This document shows, in pieces, positions 43,202-52,483 of a stretch of DNA of 64,000 nucleotides (positions are counted from its first letter, which is position 1; each line of letters starts with the position of its first letter). The notes under the pieces were generated by a model that did no database searches, was not told where the DNA came from, and saw nothing but the letters and a program-made list of their open reading frames with translations. The translations under genes were made by a program, and so were the position numbers. The DNA comes from Planctomyces sp. SH-PL14 (GTDB lineage Bacteria; Planctomycetota; Planctomycetia; Planctomycetales; Planctomycetaceae): contig NZ_CP011270.1 of assembly GCF_001610835.1 (NCBI RefSeq), positions 2,932,001-2,996,000 of the forward strand. Reading direction: 5' to 3'.

Positions 43202-44238
43202 CCCTTGGACTCCCACAGCGAGCCGGTTTCCGAGGTGTCGTAGCCGGGCAGTTGATCGAGCAGGCGGCGGTAGGCGGGAGAGCGGACGACGCTCACGAGG
43301 GCCTTGATGCGGCGGTCGTCTGCCAGCCGGGCCGGATAGCAGAGGTCGTAGGCCTCCTGCTGGACCGGGAGGAAGTCGAGTCCCGCTTCGGCGCTGACGA
43401 GTTCGACGCAGACCCCCGCTTCGGCCCAGCCGCTGCGGATCGCTTCGGCGACGCCGCGGTGATCGCGGGCGGTCCGGCGGGGAGCGGGGCGGCCGTCGAA
43501 GATCCGGTCGAGGCATTGGCGGGCACCGGAGCCGGTCTCCCGTCCGACCCACTTCACTTTGGGCGCGACGGCGGCCTCGACGGAGCGGAGTTTTGCGGTG
43601 GGGGAGACGACGACTCCGTCCTGCCACGTAGCAATCCGGAGGAGGCGGAAGGGCTCGCGGAGGGTTTGGGTGGCGGCCTGGATGTTTGCCTCCGGGGCAT
43701 CGGCGGTGGCCAGGTGCAGGCCGGCCATGTGGACGAGTCCGTCCCGCAGCAGTTCGAGGCCCTGCCGGCTGGAGCGGGGGATGGCGAGGAGTCGCAATCC
43801 GGTGACGGCGGCGAAGCGGCTGGCCAGGAGTCCGGCGGCGGGGTCGCAGCCGGCGACTGCGAGGGTCTCGACCTGGTCGGCCCCGGGAGTCTCCGGGTGG
43901 GGTAAGGGGGTCCACATCGGGATCGATGAGGCGGGGTAGCGGACGATGCGGTTGCCGACCGTGGCGGTCCAGGCGGGGCTGGTGGAGGCGGCGGGGGGCC
44001 AGGCCCAGACTTCGGTGGATGTGGCGGGGTCGACGGGGCTGAAGAGAGCCTCAACAGTGGTCTGGAGGGCGCGGGCGATGCCGAGGGCGGCTTCGACGGA
44101 GGGGACGAGGCGTTCCGCTTCGACGGCGGTGACGGCGGAGCGGGAGATGCCGGCGCGGCGGGCGAGTTCGTCCTGGGTCCAGCCGAGTTCGGATCGGCGT
44201 TTGCGGACGCGGTGCCCGGATTGATTGTAGGATGCCAT
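43198..44238 (-). CDS. XRE-type HTH regulator with PBP-like domain (probable molybdate sensor)
   Basis: The 346-residue protein has an N-terminal Cro/CI helix-turn-helix (VRKRRSELGWTQDELARRA, then ISRSAVTAVEAERLVPSV) and a C-terminal periplasmic-binding-protein-like domain (PBP_like type) without signal peptide (LAVAGCDPAAGLLASRF, ARDHRGVAEAIRSGWAEAGV, LPVQQEAYDLCYPARL). Such fusions often sit next to molybdate transporter genes and take the place of ModE. The coupling to modA (ATGA overlap) supports control of modABC by cytoplasmic oxyanion. ATG at 44238 was chosen since the HTH starts just after; the frame extends through the repeat to 44469 without protein sense. Confidence 0.88.
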   Translation of the reverse strand: MASYNQSGHRVRKRRSELGWTQDELARRAGISRSAVTAVEAERLVPSVEAALGIARALQTTVEALFSPVDPATSTEVWAWPPAASTSPAWTATVGNRIVRYPASSIPMWTPLPHPETPGADQVETLAVAGCDPAAGLLASRFAAVTGLRLLAIPRSSRQGLELLRDGLVHMAGLHLATADAPEANIQAATQTLREPFRLLRIATWQDGVVVSPTAKLRSVEAAVAPKVKWVGRETGSGARQCLDRIFDGRPAPRRTARDHRGVAEAIRSGWAEAGVCVELVSAEAGLDFLPVQQEAYDLCYPARLADDRRIKALVSVVRSPAYRRLLDQLPGYDTSETGSLWESKG

Positions 44239-44348
44239 GATTCTGCCCCCGGTTCGCAGGATCGTACCGGATGCTGTGAGGGGGAGGTATGTCGGGGGCG
44301 GGGGGTGCTTGTCGACGAAGGCGAAGGAAGGTCTTGTTCTTGCGGCTC

Positions 44349-44671
44349 GAACCATGTGCTCGCCGGCACGACGATGCTTCCTCAAACCCAATGTGCGACG
44401 GCAGCCTGGGGTCAAGGGGGCCACGCCCCCTTGCCGCCGGAGGCAGTCTGGTGAGGAACCGTCGTACACAACGGACGTCCCTTTGTGTCACCGGCGTTGA
44501 GGACTCCACGCTCGCTCTGGAATCCCCGCGGGTTGGTGTGGTGGCATACGGCACGGTGTCCGCGTTTGGACACACCCTGCTTCAGACATCTTCCGACGAG
44601 AGGGCCTCCGGCGGGCAAGGGGGTGTGACCCCCTTGCATCCCCCACCAGGGGTTGCCCCCTGGACCCCGAT
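44349..44671 (+). repeat. dispersed hairpin element, copy 8 (full length)
   Basis: Same family as 3910-4230, and like it in the right hairpin (AAGGGGG-TGTGA-CCCCCTT). The left hairpin is CAAGGGGG-CCACG-CCCCCTTG, again with a new loop and intact stem. It lies 110 bases upstream of the regulator gene start and 37 bases after the stop of the SLOG gene. Confidence 0.92.
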
Positions 44672-44708
44672 CGGGGCGCAATAGCCAGACCGCCATCCAA
44701 CGAACGCA

Positions 44709-45100
44709 TCAGCCGGTGACCGTCGTTCCATCCGTGCTGGGAGCCGGAGGAGGCGGATTGCGAGGCCAGCGGAAAACCAGAAGGTGACGCTCTGCGGCGA
44801 GGCGCGCAAAGTCCTCCGCCTCCGGGCTGCCGGTGAAGACCACAAGGAGACCCGGCTTGCGGTCGAGAATCGCCCGGTTGCGGACAGGACCGGCGGCCCA
44901 GCCGTGTTCGGTCCAGTCCGCGGGGATCGTCTCGACGGGGATGCCGCGGGCCGTGGCCCACTGGCGGCAGAGCGTGTCGGCCCCGGCGCGCCCCCCTCGA
45001 TCAGGAGGTCGATGGAGACTTTGCGGTAGACGACGGTCAGGACAATGTGGACGGTCTGCGCGTCCCGAAAGTCCCGGCCTCCAGTCACGGCAACGATCAT
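44709..45100 (-). pseudogene. DUF2493 / SLOG-domain (YspA-like) gene with frameshift
   Basis: Two frames together encode one protein of about 130 residues. The first, from ATG at 45100, reads MIVAVTGGRDFRDAQTV and reaches LLIEGG; the second continues with GADTLCRQWATARGIPVETI and PADWTEHGWAAGPVRNRAIL, ending at TGA 44709-44711. This is the classic DUF2493 pattern (TGGRDF, GGxxGAD, ADW, GPxRN), a nucleotide-ligand-binding SLOG fold of unknown function. The join is at a run of six C on the plus strand (44991-44996); adding one base there restores GGRAGAD. It may be a real mutation, a sequencing error or slippage. No helicase, nuclease or other partner gene is next to it. Confidence 0.8.
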
Positions 45101-45619
45101 CGTCTCCGCGGTCTCCTGTCGTTTGTGGGACGGCTCCAAGCGACCGAAAGCTCTGGAGCCGCCGGAAGAGGGGCACCGTATCGGATGGGGCGGAGGTCGG
45201 GAAACCCTGTTTGGGGAGACGGGCGGGGATCGTGGGGCGGGGGGAATCTCCGGGGCGGTTTGGGCCGCCTTTGCGAGGGGGAGGGACCGTGGGGGCTGCT
45301 CCGGTGGGGCTGGTTCTCGGGCGAATGCGGGACGGCGCGCCCGGAGAACGGGTATCCAGTGCACATCCCGACGTGGTTCGCTCACGGGGGCCAGCAGGGC
45401 CCCTGGCGGAGTTGCGGGCGTCTGGCGTGGTTCCCGAGTGCGGCACCGATCAATCGGCCCACGCTTGTCCTGCCCGTGCGCGCCTCCCCAGTCATCGGCC
45501 CGCCGGAACTTGCTGTCGGCGCGGCGCCGAGAAAGCATCGGGAGCGCGAGCCACCGCCGCGGCTCGGCCGGAGCCTCGCCCTCCCGAGGAAGACGCTCAA
45601 GAGGGGATTTCGGGAACGG
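45101..45619. other. intergenic region with a 30-bp dispersed repeat
   Basis: The 519-base region between the SLOG gene start and the lipoprotein stop holds no supported gene; overlapping frames on both strands are Arg/Pro-rich with no features. It contains a 30-bp sequence (45558-45587) that recurs at 54670-54699. Confidence 0.4.
45558..45587 (+). repeat. 30-bp dispersed repeat, copy A
   Basis: A 30-base sequence containing the dyad GGCTCGGCCGGAGCC followed by TCGCCCTCCCGA is identical to 54670-54699. Here it ends 33 bases before the stop codon of the lipoprotein gene (minus strand). Confidence 0.85.
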
Positions 45620-46048
45620 TCACTTCTTGGGACCGGCGGATGTCAGCTCCAGGTCGATCGTGTTGGCCCCCTCGGCGACGTCCCGCGTCAGCTCCGATTT
45701 GTCGTTGTACTGACGAGGGACCTTCTCTGTCGTGTGCATCGATCGACCGGTCTTGGGGTTGGCGACCTCCTGGCTCGTCGTGACCCGGACGACGTGCTTG
45801 CCGACTTTCGCTCCCTCCTCCTGGCCCACGTAGTTCAGCGCGTATCGGCCTTCCGCGTCGGTCCGGCCCACCGACGTCCTGCCGCCCCCTTCGGGGCTGA
45901 AAAAGATCGTCGCGTCGGCGAGCGGCTGACCGTCGAGCCGCACCTGACCGGAAACGACCCCGAGCGCGGGCTGATCGGCGGGACGGCCGCTGCAAGCGGG
46001 GAGCAGAAGCAGCAGGGTGGCGAAGACCGTCCGTCGCATCGCAAGCAA
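45620..46048 (-). CDS. small lipoprotein with carboxypeptidase-regulatory-like domain
   Basis: The 142-residue lipoprotein has a signal peptide and lipobox (LLLLLPAC) followed by a transthyretin-like fold (VSGQVRLDGQPLADATIFFSP, then TDAEGRYAL and VGKHVVRVTT). Such single-domain lipoproteins are very common in planctomycetes and of unknown role at the cell surface. TTG at 46048 is the preferred start because AAGGAG lies seven bases upstream; ATG at 46039 is in frame but 16 bases from that site. The region upstream is a partial dispersed repeat beginning 39 bases away. Confidence 0.82.
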   Translation of the reverse strand: MLAMRRTVFATLLLLLPACSGRPADQPALGVVSGQVRLDGQPLADATIFFSPEGGGRTSVGRTDAEGRYALNYVGQEEGAKVGKHVVRVTTSQEVANPKTGRSMHTTEKVPRQYNDKSELTRDVAEGANTIDLELTSAGPKK

Positions 46049-46086
46049 GTGTCGACTCCTTCGAAGTGAACGGGAGAGGCCGATGA

Positions 46087-46279
46087 TGAGGTCTCCCTCA
46101 ACCCACAGCGATCGATTCGTAGTCCCTGCGGGTTGGTGTGGGAGTATCCGGCACGTTGTCCGCGTTTGGACACATGCTCCTTCAGGCCGTTCTCGACGGC
46201 CAGGCCTCCGGCGGGCAAAGGGCCAAGAAGACAGCACAGGCCCCTTGCATCTCCCACCAGGGTGCCCCCTGGACCCGGT
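46087..46279 (+). repeat. dispersed hairpin element, copy 9 (right part only, long-loop type)
   Basis: Right-hand 190 bases of the family described at 3910-4230, beginning within the central GAGG-CTCCCTCAA segment. The right hairpin is the long-loop type (GGGCC, AAGAAGACAGCACA, GGCCCC). It ends three bases before the stop codon of the DUF1559 gene and its broken end lies 39 bases from the lipoprotein start codon. Confidence 0.9.
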
Positions 46280-46282
46280 GAT

Positions 46283-47239
<957 letters not shown>

Positions 47240-47596
47240 CGACGGAACTCCCGGTGGGGACGGCGAATGGAGATGGAAGCGAACGATCCGGACGAAGGGA
47301 CGGGACCGCGGCCTGGGGCCGGGGATCCCGCGGACCCGGACCGGCGCGTCGCAGAACGCGATCGCCGGCGGGCATAGAAGCTCTCCGCGGCTCGCCGGAT
47401 TTCCCCTCAGAAAGTTTTCAGATTCCCGCGACCGCAAGGAGACCGGCGCCTCTGTTGCGTGGCGGAGACTTCCGTTAGCGCGCGAATCACGGCTCTGGTT
47501 TTGAGGAAGCATTTCGGGAACGGGAGGGGGGAATTCCGGCCGCGTGTGGAGATACCATTCGGATGAATCGCTTCTCTATCGTCGCGGTCATCGCTC
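47240..47596. other. divergent intergenic region
   Basis: The 357-base region must hold the promoters of the DUF1559 gene and of the sigma/LamG operon. I see no convincing promoter hexamers or repeats. Confidence 0.35.
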
Positions 47597-48256
47597 ATGG
47601 ACCCGTCCCGCTCGCCCGAACACGCCACCGAAGAACCGTTGACCGATCCCGAAGGCTGCCGCGCGGCGGCGGAGCCCGCCGGCTCCGAGCCGCCGTCTCC
47701 CTCCTTTCCGGACGGCGACCCGCCGGGAGGCGCGTTCGCCGGCCTGATCGTAAAGCACGACCGGGCGCTCCTCCGTTACATCATGACCCTCATTCCTCGC
47801 CGCGACGACGCCGAAGAGATCCTGCAGAGGACGGCGGCGACGCTGTGGGAGCACTTTCCGCAGTATGACCGGACCCGGCCGTTCCTCCCGTGGGCGCTCC
47901 GGTTCGCCTACTTCGAGGTCCTGAATTTCCGCAAGGAGATGGCGCGGGACCGGCTCGTCTTCCGGGAGGATGTGCTGGCCCTGATCGCCGAGACCCGCGG
48001 GCAGCTCGAACCGGAACTGGATGCCCGCCGCGCCGCCCTGCGGAGCTGTCTCGATCGGCTCGCTCCCGCGGACCTGAGCCTGCTGCGCCGCCGCTACTGC
48101 GATTCCTCGTCGGTCGGGACCCTGGCCGAGGAGGCGGGGAAGACCGCGAAGGCGCTCTACCGCCGCCTGGACCGGATTCGGGAGCTCGTCTGGGAGTGCG
48201 TGACGCGCCGGATGGCCCATCAGGCACCCCGTCCGGAGGAAGGACTTTCGACATGA
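47597..48256 (+). CDS. ECF RNA polymerase sigma factor (planctomycete type)
   Basis: The 219-residue sigma factor has a Pro-rich N-terminal extension of about 45 residues, then region 2 (RDDAEEILQRTAATLWEHF, RPFLPWALRFAYFEVLNF) and a region 4 that is atypical in spacing (LLRRRYCDSSSVGTLAEEAG, TAKALYRRLDRIRELV). It shares the RPFLPWAL hallmark with the factor at 35200-35790. Its TGA stop overlaps the ATG of the membrane FecR/LamG protein (ATGA), a typical operon for this subgroup, in which the membrane partner controls the sigma factor. Confidence 0.88.
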   Translation: MDPSRSPEHATEEPLTDPEGCRAAAEPAGSEPPSPSFPDGDPPGGAFAGLIVKHDRALLRYIMTLIPRRDDAEEILQRTAATLWEHFPQYDRTRPFLPWALRFAYFEVLNFRKEMARDRLVFREDVLALIAETRGQLEPELDARRAALRSCLDRLAPADLSLLRRRYCDSSSVGTLAEEAGKTAKALYRRLDRIRELVWECVTRRMAHQAPRPEEGLST

Positions 48257-50064
48257 GTCGCGACATGAGCCGTTCCGACGATCCTCGAGGTCCTGCCGCG
48301 GGGCGGGCCGTTTTGAGACAACTGGCGGAGGGAACGCTCCCCCCCGCGGAGTTCGAGCGGCTGGAGTCCGCGCTGCGGGACGATGCCGCGGCCCGGGCGG
48401 AGTATGTCCGCTACATGGATCATGAGGCGGGGCTGTACGAGGAGATGTCGTTCCGCGGGGAGGATCTCCCCCGACCGGCGGGCGATCCGAACGAAGGGGC
48501 GGCCGAAGGGACCGCCCGGCGGCGACGGATGCGTTGGGGACAGGGACTGGTTGCACTCGGCGCGCTGGCGACCCTGATTGTGGCGGGGCTCTCCCGTCTT
48601 CCCGGACGGAACGAGCCGACGCGGTTCATGGAGGCCCGGCTCAAGGGGCTCGAGGATGCCGCCGTCGTCACGCACGCGTCCGGGATCGTCCAGTCCCCCG
48701 GCGACCGCCCGCTCGTCATGGGGACCCGCCTGAAGCCGGGGATCCTTGAGCTCCGCCAGGGGGAGGTCCAGATCGATTTCCTCTCCGGAGCCCGCGTGCT
48801 GCTGAAGGCCCCGGCCGAACTGCATCTGCTCTCCAGCACCGCGGCGACGCTCGTCAGCGGGTCCGTCGGGGCGCGGGTCGCGGACGGCGCTGAGAAGTTC
48901 GTCCTCGGGACGCCGGATGCCGCGATCGTCGACCTGGGGACGGAGTTCGCCGTGAACGTCGACCGGTCGGGAGACAGCCAGGTCCGGGTCTATGACGGCG
49001 AAGTCGAAGTCTCGCTCCTTGGCGAGGATGGAAGCACGGTCTTCAGCCAGCGGCTCAAGGAAATGGAGACGGTCAAGATCGACCGGTCGACCCGGTCGGT
49101 GCGGGCCGTCGATCTCCCGGACTCGATGTTCGTGACGGTCCGCGAAATCGATCGCAGCTCGCTGAACGTGACTCCGGCGTATGCCGCGTCGATCCGCGAG
49201 GCGAAGCCGTTCCTCTACTGGCGGTTCGAAGAGTCTCCGGTCGATGCGGCGACGGGGGAACGGCGGCTCCGCAACGAGGCGGGGGACGGCCCGGGGGGAC
49301 GGATCGTCGTCGATCCCGCGGAGCCGGAGGCGATCCGGATCGAAGACGGAGCGGTGCGGTTCTCGGATGCCCGGAGGTCCCGCTACCTCGTGGCCGACGC
49401 GCCGCTGGAGAAAATCAACGAGGGGGCGTTCACGATCGAGCTGTGGTTGAAATCGGAGACCTTCCATTGGGGGTCGATCGCCAGCCTTGTGGTGCCGGGA
49501 TTCCGGGGCGGGGGCGACAAGCACATGGCCCTGATCGAGCTCGCGCACGGGACGAAGATGGTCCACAAGCCGAGCGTGGTGCGGTTCCTGCACCGGCACC
49601 CCCCGGGGGGCCACAACTTCGGCTGGAACCTGTTCGGGCGGGACACCTGCATGCCGGGCGAATGGACTTACGTGGTCGTGGTCAAGGAGCCGGACGAGCT
49701 GCGGCTGTATGTGAACGGAGCCCTGGTCCGGAGCATCCGGGGGGCGGAGACGGCGGGGAACGACAGCGATCCGTATGTCTTCACGATGGGGCAGATGGGG
49801 TTCCATCCGACGATGCGGAAGTTCCAGGGGATGGTGGACGAGCTGGCAATCTATCGGCGGGCTCTCTCCCCGCAGGAGATCCGCGAGCACTACTGGACGA
49901 TGATGGCGGGGAACGGCGCGAAGGCGGACGAGGGGCCGGTCGCGAGGAATGCCTCTGAAGGACGCGGGATCCTGCCGGCCCAAGCGGCGTCGGGTTCGGG
50001 AACGCCTCCCTCGGGACGACGCGGATCGGGCCTGACCTCGATGGCCTCCGCATCCCTCCGGTAG
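48253..50064 (+). CDS. membrane FecR-LamG protein, partner of ECF sigma factor
   Basis: The 603-residue protein has a cytosolic N terminus of about 95 residues (AVLRQLAEGTLPPAEFERLE, then AAARAEYVRYMDHE), a membrane helix at about 97-117, a FecR domain (about 150-300; LELRQGEVQIDFLSGARVLL, DAAIVDLGTEFAVNV, QVRVYDGEVEV) and a LamG/concanavalin-like domain (about 350-590; FLYWRFEES, FTIELWLKSE, GEWTYVVVVKEPDELRLYVNG, MVDELAIYRRALSPQEI). It would sense an extracellular ligand, possibly glycan, and act on the sigma factor encoded with a 4-base overlap upstream. The C-terminal 40 residues look like an unfolded extension. Confidence 0.9.
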   Translation: MSRDMSRSDDPRGPAAGRAVLRQLAEGTLPPAEFERLESALRDDAAARAEYVRYMDHEAGLYEEMSFRGEDLPRPAGDPNEGAAEGTARRRRMRWGQGLVALGALATLIVAGLSRLPGRNEPTRFMEARLKGLEDAAVVTHASGIVQSPGDRPLVMGTRLKPGILELRQGEVQIDFLSGARVLLKAPAELHLLSSTAATLVSGSVGARVADGAEKFVLGTPDAAIVDLGTEFAVNVDRSGDSQVRVYDGEVEVSLLGEDGSTVFSQRLKEMETVKIDRSTRSVRAVDLPDSMFVTVREIDRSSLNVTPAYAASIREAKPFLYWRFEESPVDAATGERRLRNEAGDGPGGRIVVDPAEPEAIRIEDGAVRFSDARRSRYLVADAPLEKINEGAFTIELWLKSETFHWGSIASLVVPGFRGGGDKHMALIELAHGTKMVHKPSVVRFLHRHPPGGHNFGWNLFGRDTCMPGEWTYVVVVKEPDELRLYVNGALVRSIRGAETAGNDSDPYVFTMGQMGFHPTMRKFQGMVDELAIYRRALSPQEIREHYWTMMAGNGAKADEGPVARNASEGRGILPAQAASGSGTPPSGRRGSGLTSMASASLR

Positions 50065-50113
50065 TGGCGGGAGCGGCGGCGGAAGGGAAACCGGGGCGGG
50101 GCATCCTGGCGTG

Positions 50114-51175
50114 TCATGTCGTGGCGGCGCGGATGGCGTACCGCAGCTTGGCCGGGTTGGAGCGGGGATTGGCGCGGCGCTCCTGCGGGGAGGGGCGGAT
50201 CACGTCCGGCGCGATCGACGAGTAGAGGCCGCTCTGGAGCCCCTCCTTGAAGGCCTGTTTGACGCGGCGGTCTTCTCCGGAGTGGAAGGAGAGAATCGCC
50301 GCCCGGCCCCCCGGCTTGAGGCACTCGGGAAGCCGCTTGAGGAACGTGTCGAGGGTCTTGAACTCTTCGTTCACGGCGATCCGCAGGGCCTGGAAAACCC
50401 GCCGGACCGTCGATTCCGGTTCGTCGTCCTCGCCGCGGGGGAGGCGGGCGGCGGCCGTGAAGACGATGTCGGCGAGCGCTCTCGTGGTCGTCAGCGGCGT
50501 CCGGCGGTGAGCCTGCAGGATGGCGGAGGCGACCGGAACCGCGAGCGGTTCGTCGGCGTTGTCGGCGAGGAGCCGGGCGAGGCGGTCCGGGGTCAGGGTG
50601 GAGAGGAGCTGCGCCGCGGAGGAGCCTTTCGACGGGTTCATCCGCATGTCGAGCGGGCCGTCCGCCTTGAAGGTGAAGCCTCGCGCCGGGTCGTCGATCT
50701 GCATCGACGAGAGCCCGAGGTCCGCCAGCAGGAGGTCCGCCCTCTCCGGGGCCGCTTCGGCAATGAACTGCGCCGCGCCGGCATAGTTCATCCGCCGCAC
50801 GACGAGGGCTTCCGGCGGGAACCCGAGTTCTCGAAGCCGGGCTTCCGTCTTGGGGAGCTCGATCGGATCGGCGTCGATTCCGAGGAGCCGTCCTCCGGGC
50901 GAGACGGCAGCCAGGAGGGCGCGGGCATGGCCGCCGTAGCCGAGCGTGCAGTCGACCGCGACCTCGCCGGGCTGGGGGGCGAGGACTTCGAGGATCTCCT
51001 CGACGAGGATTGGACGGTGGGTGCCGGCGGGGGTTTTGCCCGATTCGAGGACCTTGGCGACTTCGTCGCCGTACTGGTCGGGATGGAGCTCCTTGTACTT
51101 TTCGCCGAAGGCCCTGGGGTGCGTGCCGCGGTAGCGGGGACGGCGCGGGGGGCGGGGAGGTTCGGACTCGGACAT
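50114..51175 (-). CDS. rsmH: 16S rRNA (cytosine1402-N4)-methyltransferase
   Basis: The 353-residue enzyme methylates N4 of C1402 in 16S rRNA using SAM. It starts with a basic, Pro-rich N-terminal extension of about 50 residues, then HRPILVEEILEVLAPQPGEVAVDCTLGYGGHARALL (motif I), GIDADP, DLLLADLGLSSMQIDDPARGF, the inserted helical domain with LLADNADEPLAVPVASAI, and the C-terminal IAVNEEFKTLDTFL and AILSFHSGEDRRVKQAF. In most bacteria rsmH is in the division and cell-wall cluster; here it stands alone between a LamG gene and a DUF1080 gene. ATG at 51175. Confidence 0.95.
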   Translation of the reverse strand: MSESEPPRPPRRPRYRGTHPRAFGEKYKELHPDQYGDEVAKVLESGKTPAGTHRPILVEEILEVLAPQPGEVAVDCTLGYGGHARALLAAVSPGGRLLGIDADPIELPKTEARLRELGFPPEALVVRRMNYAGAAQFIAEAAPERADLLLADLGLSSMQIDDPARGFTFKADGPLDMRMNPSKGSSAAQLLSTLTPDRLARLLADNADEPLAVPVASAILQAHRRTPLTTTRALADIVFTAAARLPRGEDDEPESTVRRVFQALRIAVNEEFKTLDTFLKRLPECLKPGGRAAILSFHSGEDRRVKQAFKEGLQSGLYSSIAPDVIRPSPQERRANPRSNPAKLRYAIRAATT

Positions 51176-51478
51176 GCTGGTGCGTGACGGGATGGGGGAT
51201 GGCGGAGGGGGTCGAGGGGAGGCGGAGGTCCATCATAGGGGGAGGGGATTCCCGCACTCTATAGATCGGGACGGTATGGATCGTCCGGGCATGGATCGGG
51301 ACGGCCGCGACGCGGATCGACGCGCGAGATCTCGCCGCGGCTCGCGGGGGCGGGCAGCGCGGTCTCCGCGCGAGACCGGATCCGCTACGATTGAGGCTCC
51401 TGTCCGGATCGCCTAAACATTCAAGTGGAAGTTTGACAATCAGCGCTCGACCGAAACGATCCGACTCGGCCTCGTGTT
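51176..51478. promoter_or_regulatory. control region with possible ArsR operator upstream of the DUF1080 gene
   Basis: The 303-base divergent region has TTGACA at 51433-51438 and a 14-base word at 51423-51436 (AAGTGGAAGTTTGA) that recurs with 12 of 14 matches at 52406-52419 upstream of the arsR-type gene. The overlap of this word with the candidate -35 box would suit a repressor site. Support is limited to the repeated word. Confidence 0.45.
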
Positions 51479-52357
51479 TTGAAAGCGACTGCATTGAATC
51501 GACGAATTCGACTCCTTCTCGTCTCCTGCTGTGTCCTGTTTTCGGGGAGCCGCGGATCCGCGGCCCGGGCGGATGCGGCCCCCGGTGTCGCGCCGACTTC
51601 GACCGTTCGGCTCGTGAACGGCAAGGACCTCGGCCTGTGGTACACCTGGCTCACCGATGACCGGTACGAGGATCCGCGGGGGGTGTTCACGATCCTGCCC
51701 GATGGCATCCTGCGGATCTCCGGCGACGGGTTCGGCGGGCTGATCACGAAGCAGGAGTACCGCGACTACCACCTGGTCATGGAGTACCGGTGGGGGACGG
51801 CGACCTGGCGGACGCGGAAGGACAAGGCCCGGGATGGGGGCCTGCTGCTGCACTGCCAGGGGCCCGATGGGAACTTCGGCGGCTCGGCGGCCCAGCCGGG
51901 GCCGTGGATGACTTCGGTGGAGTGTCAGATCATCGAGGGGGGCGTGGGGGACATACTCGTCCTGCAGGGGAAGGACGCCGAAGGGAAGACGATGGAGGCG
52001 GCCGCCACCAGCCGCGTGACGCGCGACCGTGACGGCGAGCCGGCCTGGGCCGCGGATGGCAAGGCGGAGCGGTTCACGAAGGGGCGGATCAACTGGTTCG
52101 GCCGCGATCCGGACTGGAAGGACGCGCTCGGCTACCGCGGGAAGTCCGATCCCGACAGCCCGGGACAGGAGTGGACCACGCTCGAGTGCTTCTGCCGCGG
52201 CGACACGCTTGTCTATCGCGTGAACGGCGTGGTCGTAAACCGCGCGTCGGAGGTCCTGCCCCGGCAGGGAAAGATTCTGCTGCAGACCGAAGGGGCGGAG
52301 ATGTTCGTCCGCAAGCTCGAACTTCGGCCGTTGCCGGCGCCGGACCAGATCCCCTGA
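51479..52357 (+). CDS. DUF1080 (3-keto-disaccharide hydrolase-like) secreted protein
   Basis: The 292-residue exported protein has a signal peptide (LLLVSCCVLFSGSRGSAARA) and one concanavalin-like DUF1080 domain: TVRLVNGKDLGLWYTWL, then DGGLLLHCQGPDG, MTSVECQIIEGG, and the strand-rich C terminus GDTLVYRVNGVVVNRASEV. The family includes 3-keto-glycoside hydrolases and many planctomycete surface proteins acting on sugars; the substrate is unknown here. Starts are TTG at 51479 or 51494. It is followed by an ArsR-type regulator, and a possible operator is shared by both promoters. Confidence 0.9.
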   Translation: MKATALNRRIRLLLVSCCVLFSGSRGSAARADAAPGVAPTSTVRLVNGKDLGLWYTWLTDDRYEDPRGVFTILPDGILRISGDGFGGLITKQEYRDYHLVMEYRWGTATWRTRKDKARDGGLLLHCQGPDGNFGGSAAQPGPWMTSVECQIIEGGVGDILVLQGKDAEGKTMEAAATSRVTRDRDGEPAWAADGKAERFTKGRINWFGRDPDWKDALGYRGKSDPDSPGQEWTTLECFCRGDTLVYRVNGVVVNRASEVLPRQGKILLQTEGAEMFVRKLELRPLPAPDQIP

Positions 52358-52405
52358 AACGGGAACGCGGGGACGGATCGGGGGGATCGTCTCCGGCAGA
52401 TTGTT

Positions 52406-52419
52406 AAATGGACGTTTGA
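52406..52419 (+). promoter_or_regulatory. possible ArsR operator upstream of the arsR gene
   Basis: The word AAATGGACGTTTGA matches AAGTGGAAGTTTGA at 51423-51436 in 12 of 14 positions. It lies 65 bases before the ATG of the ArsR-type regulator. Autoregulation plus control of the DUF1080 gene would explain both copies. Confidence 0.4.
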
Positions 52420-52483
52420 GTGTTTTCGGCGGAGCCCCCACAATGGCCGTCACTCCGACACGCGTTGCGAAGGGATCCGCCGG

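Noticed and set aside
45140-45600. Overlapping frames on both strands in the gap before the lipoprotein gene
   Set aside because: Translations are Arg/Pro/Gly-rich without domains, signal peptides or ribosome-binding sites, and the gap contains a dispersed 30-bp repeat.
3910-46279. Short open frames repeated in the dispersed element copies (for example LPAGGLAVERCLKE and PLTNPRGFQS on the minus strand)
   Set aside because: They recur only because the repeat recurs. Frames are broken by indels between copies, start codons are not conserved and substitutions do not favour silent sites. Database hits to such frames would reflect mis-annotation.
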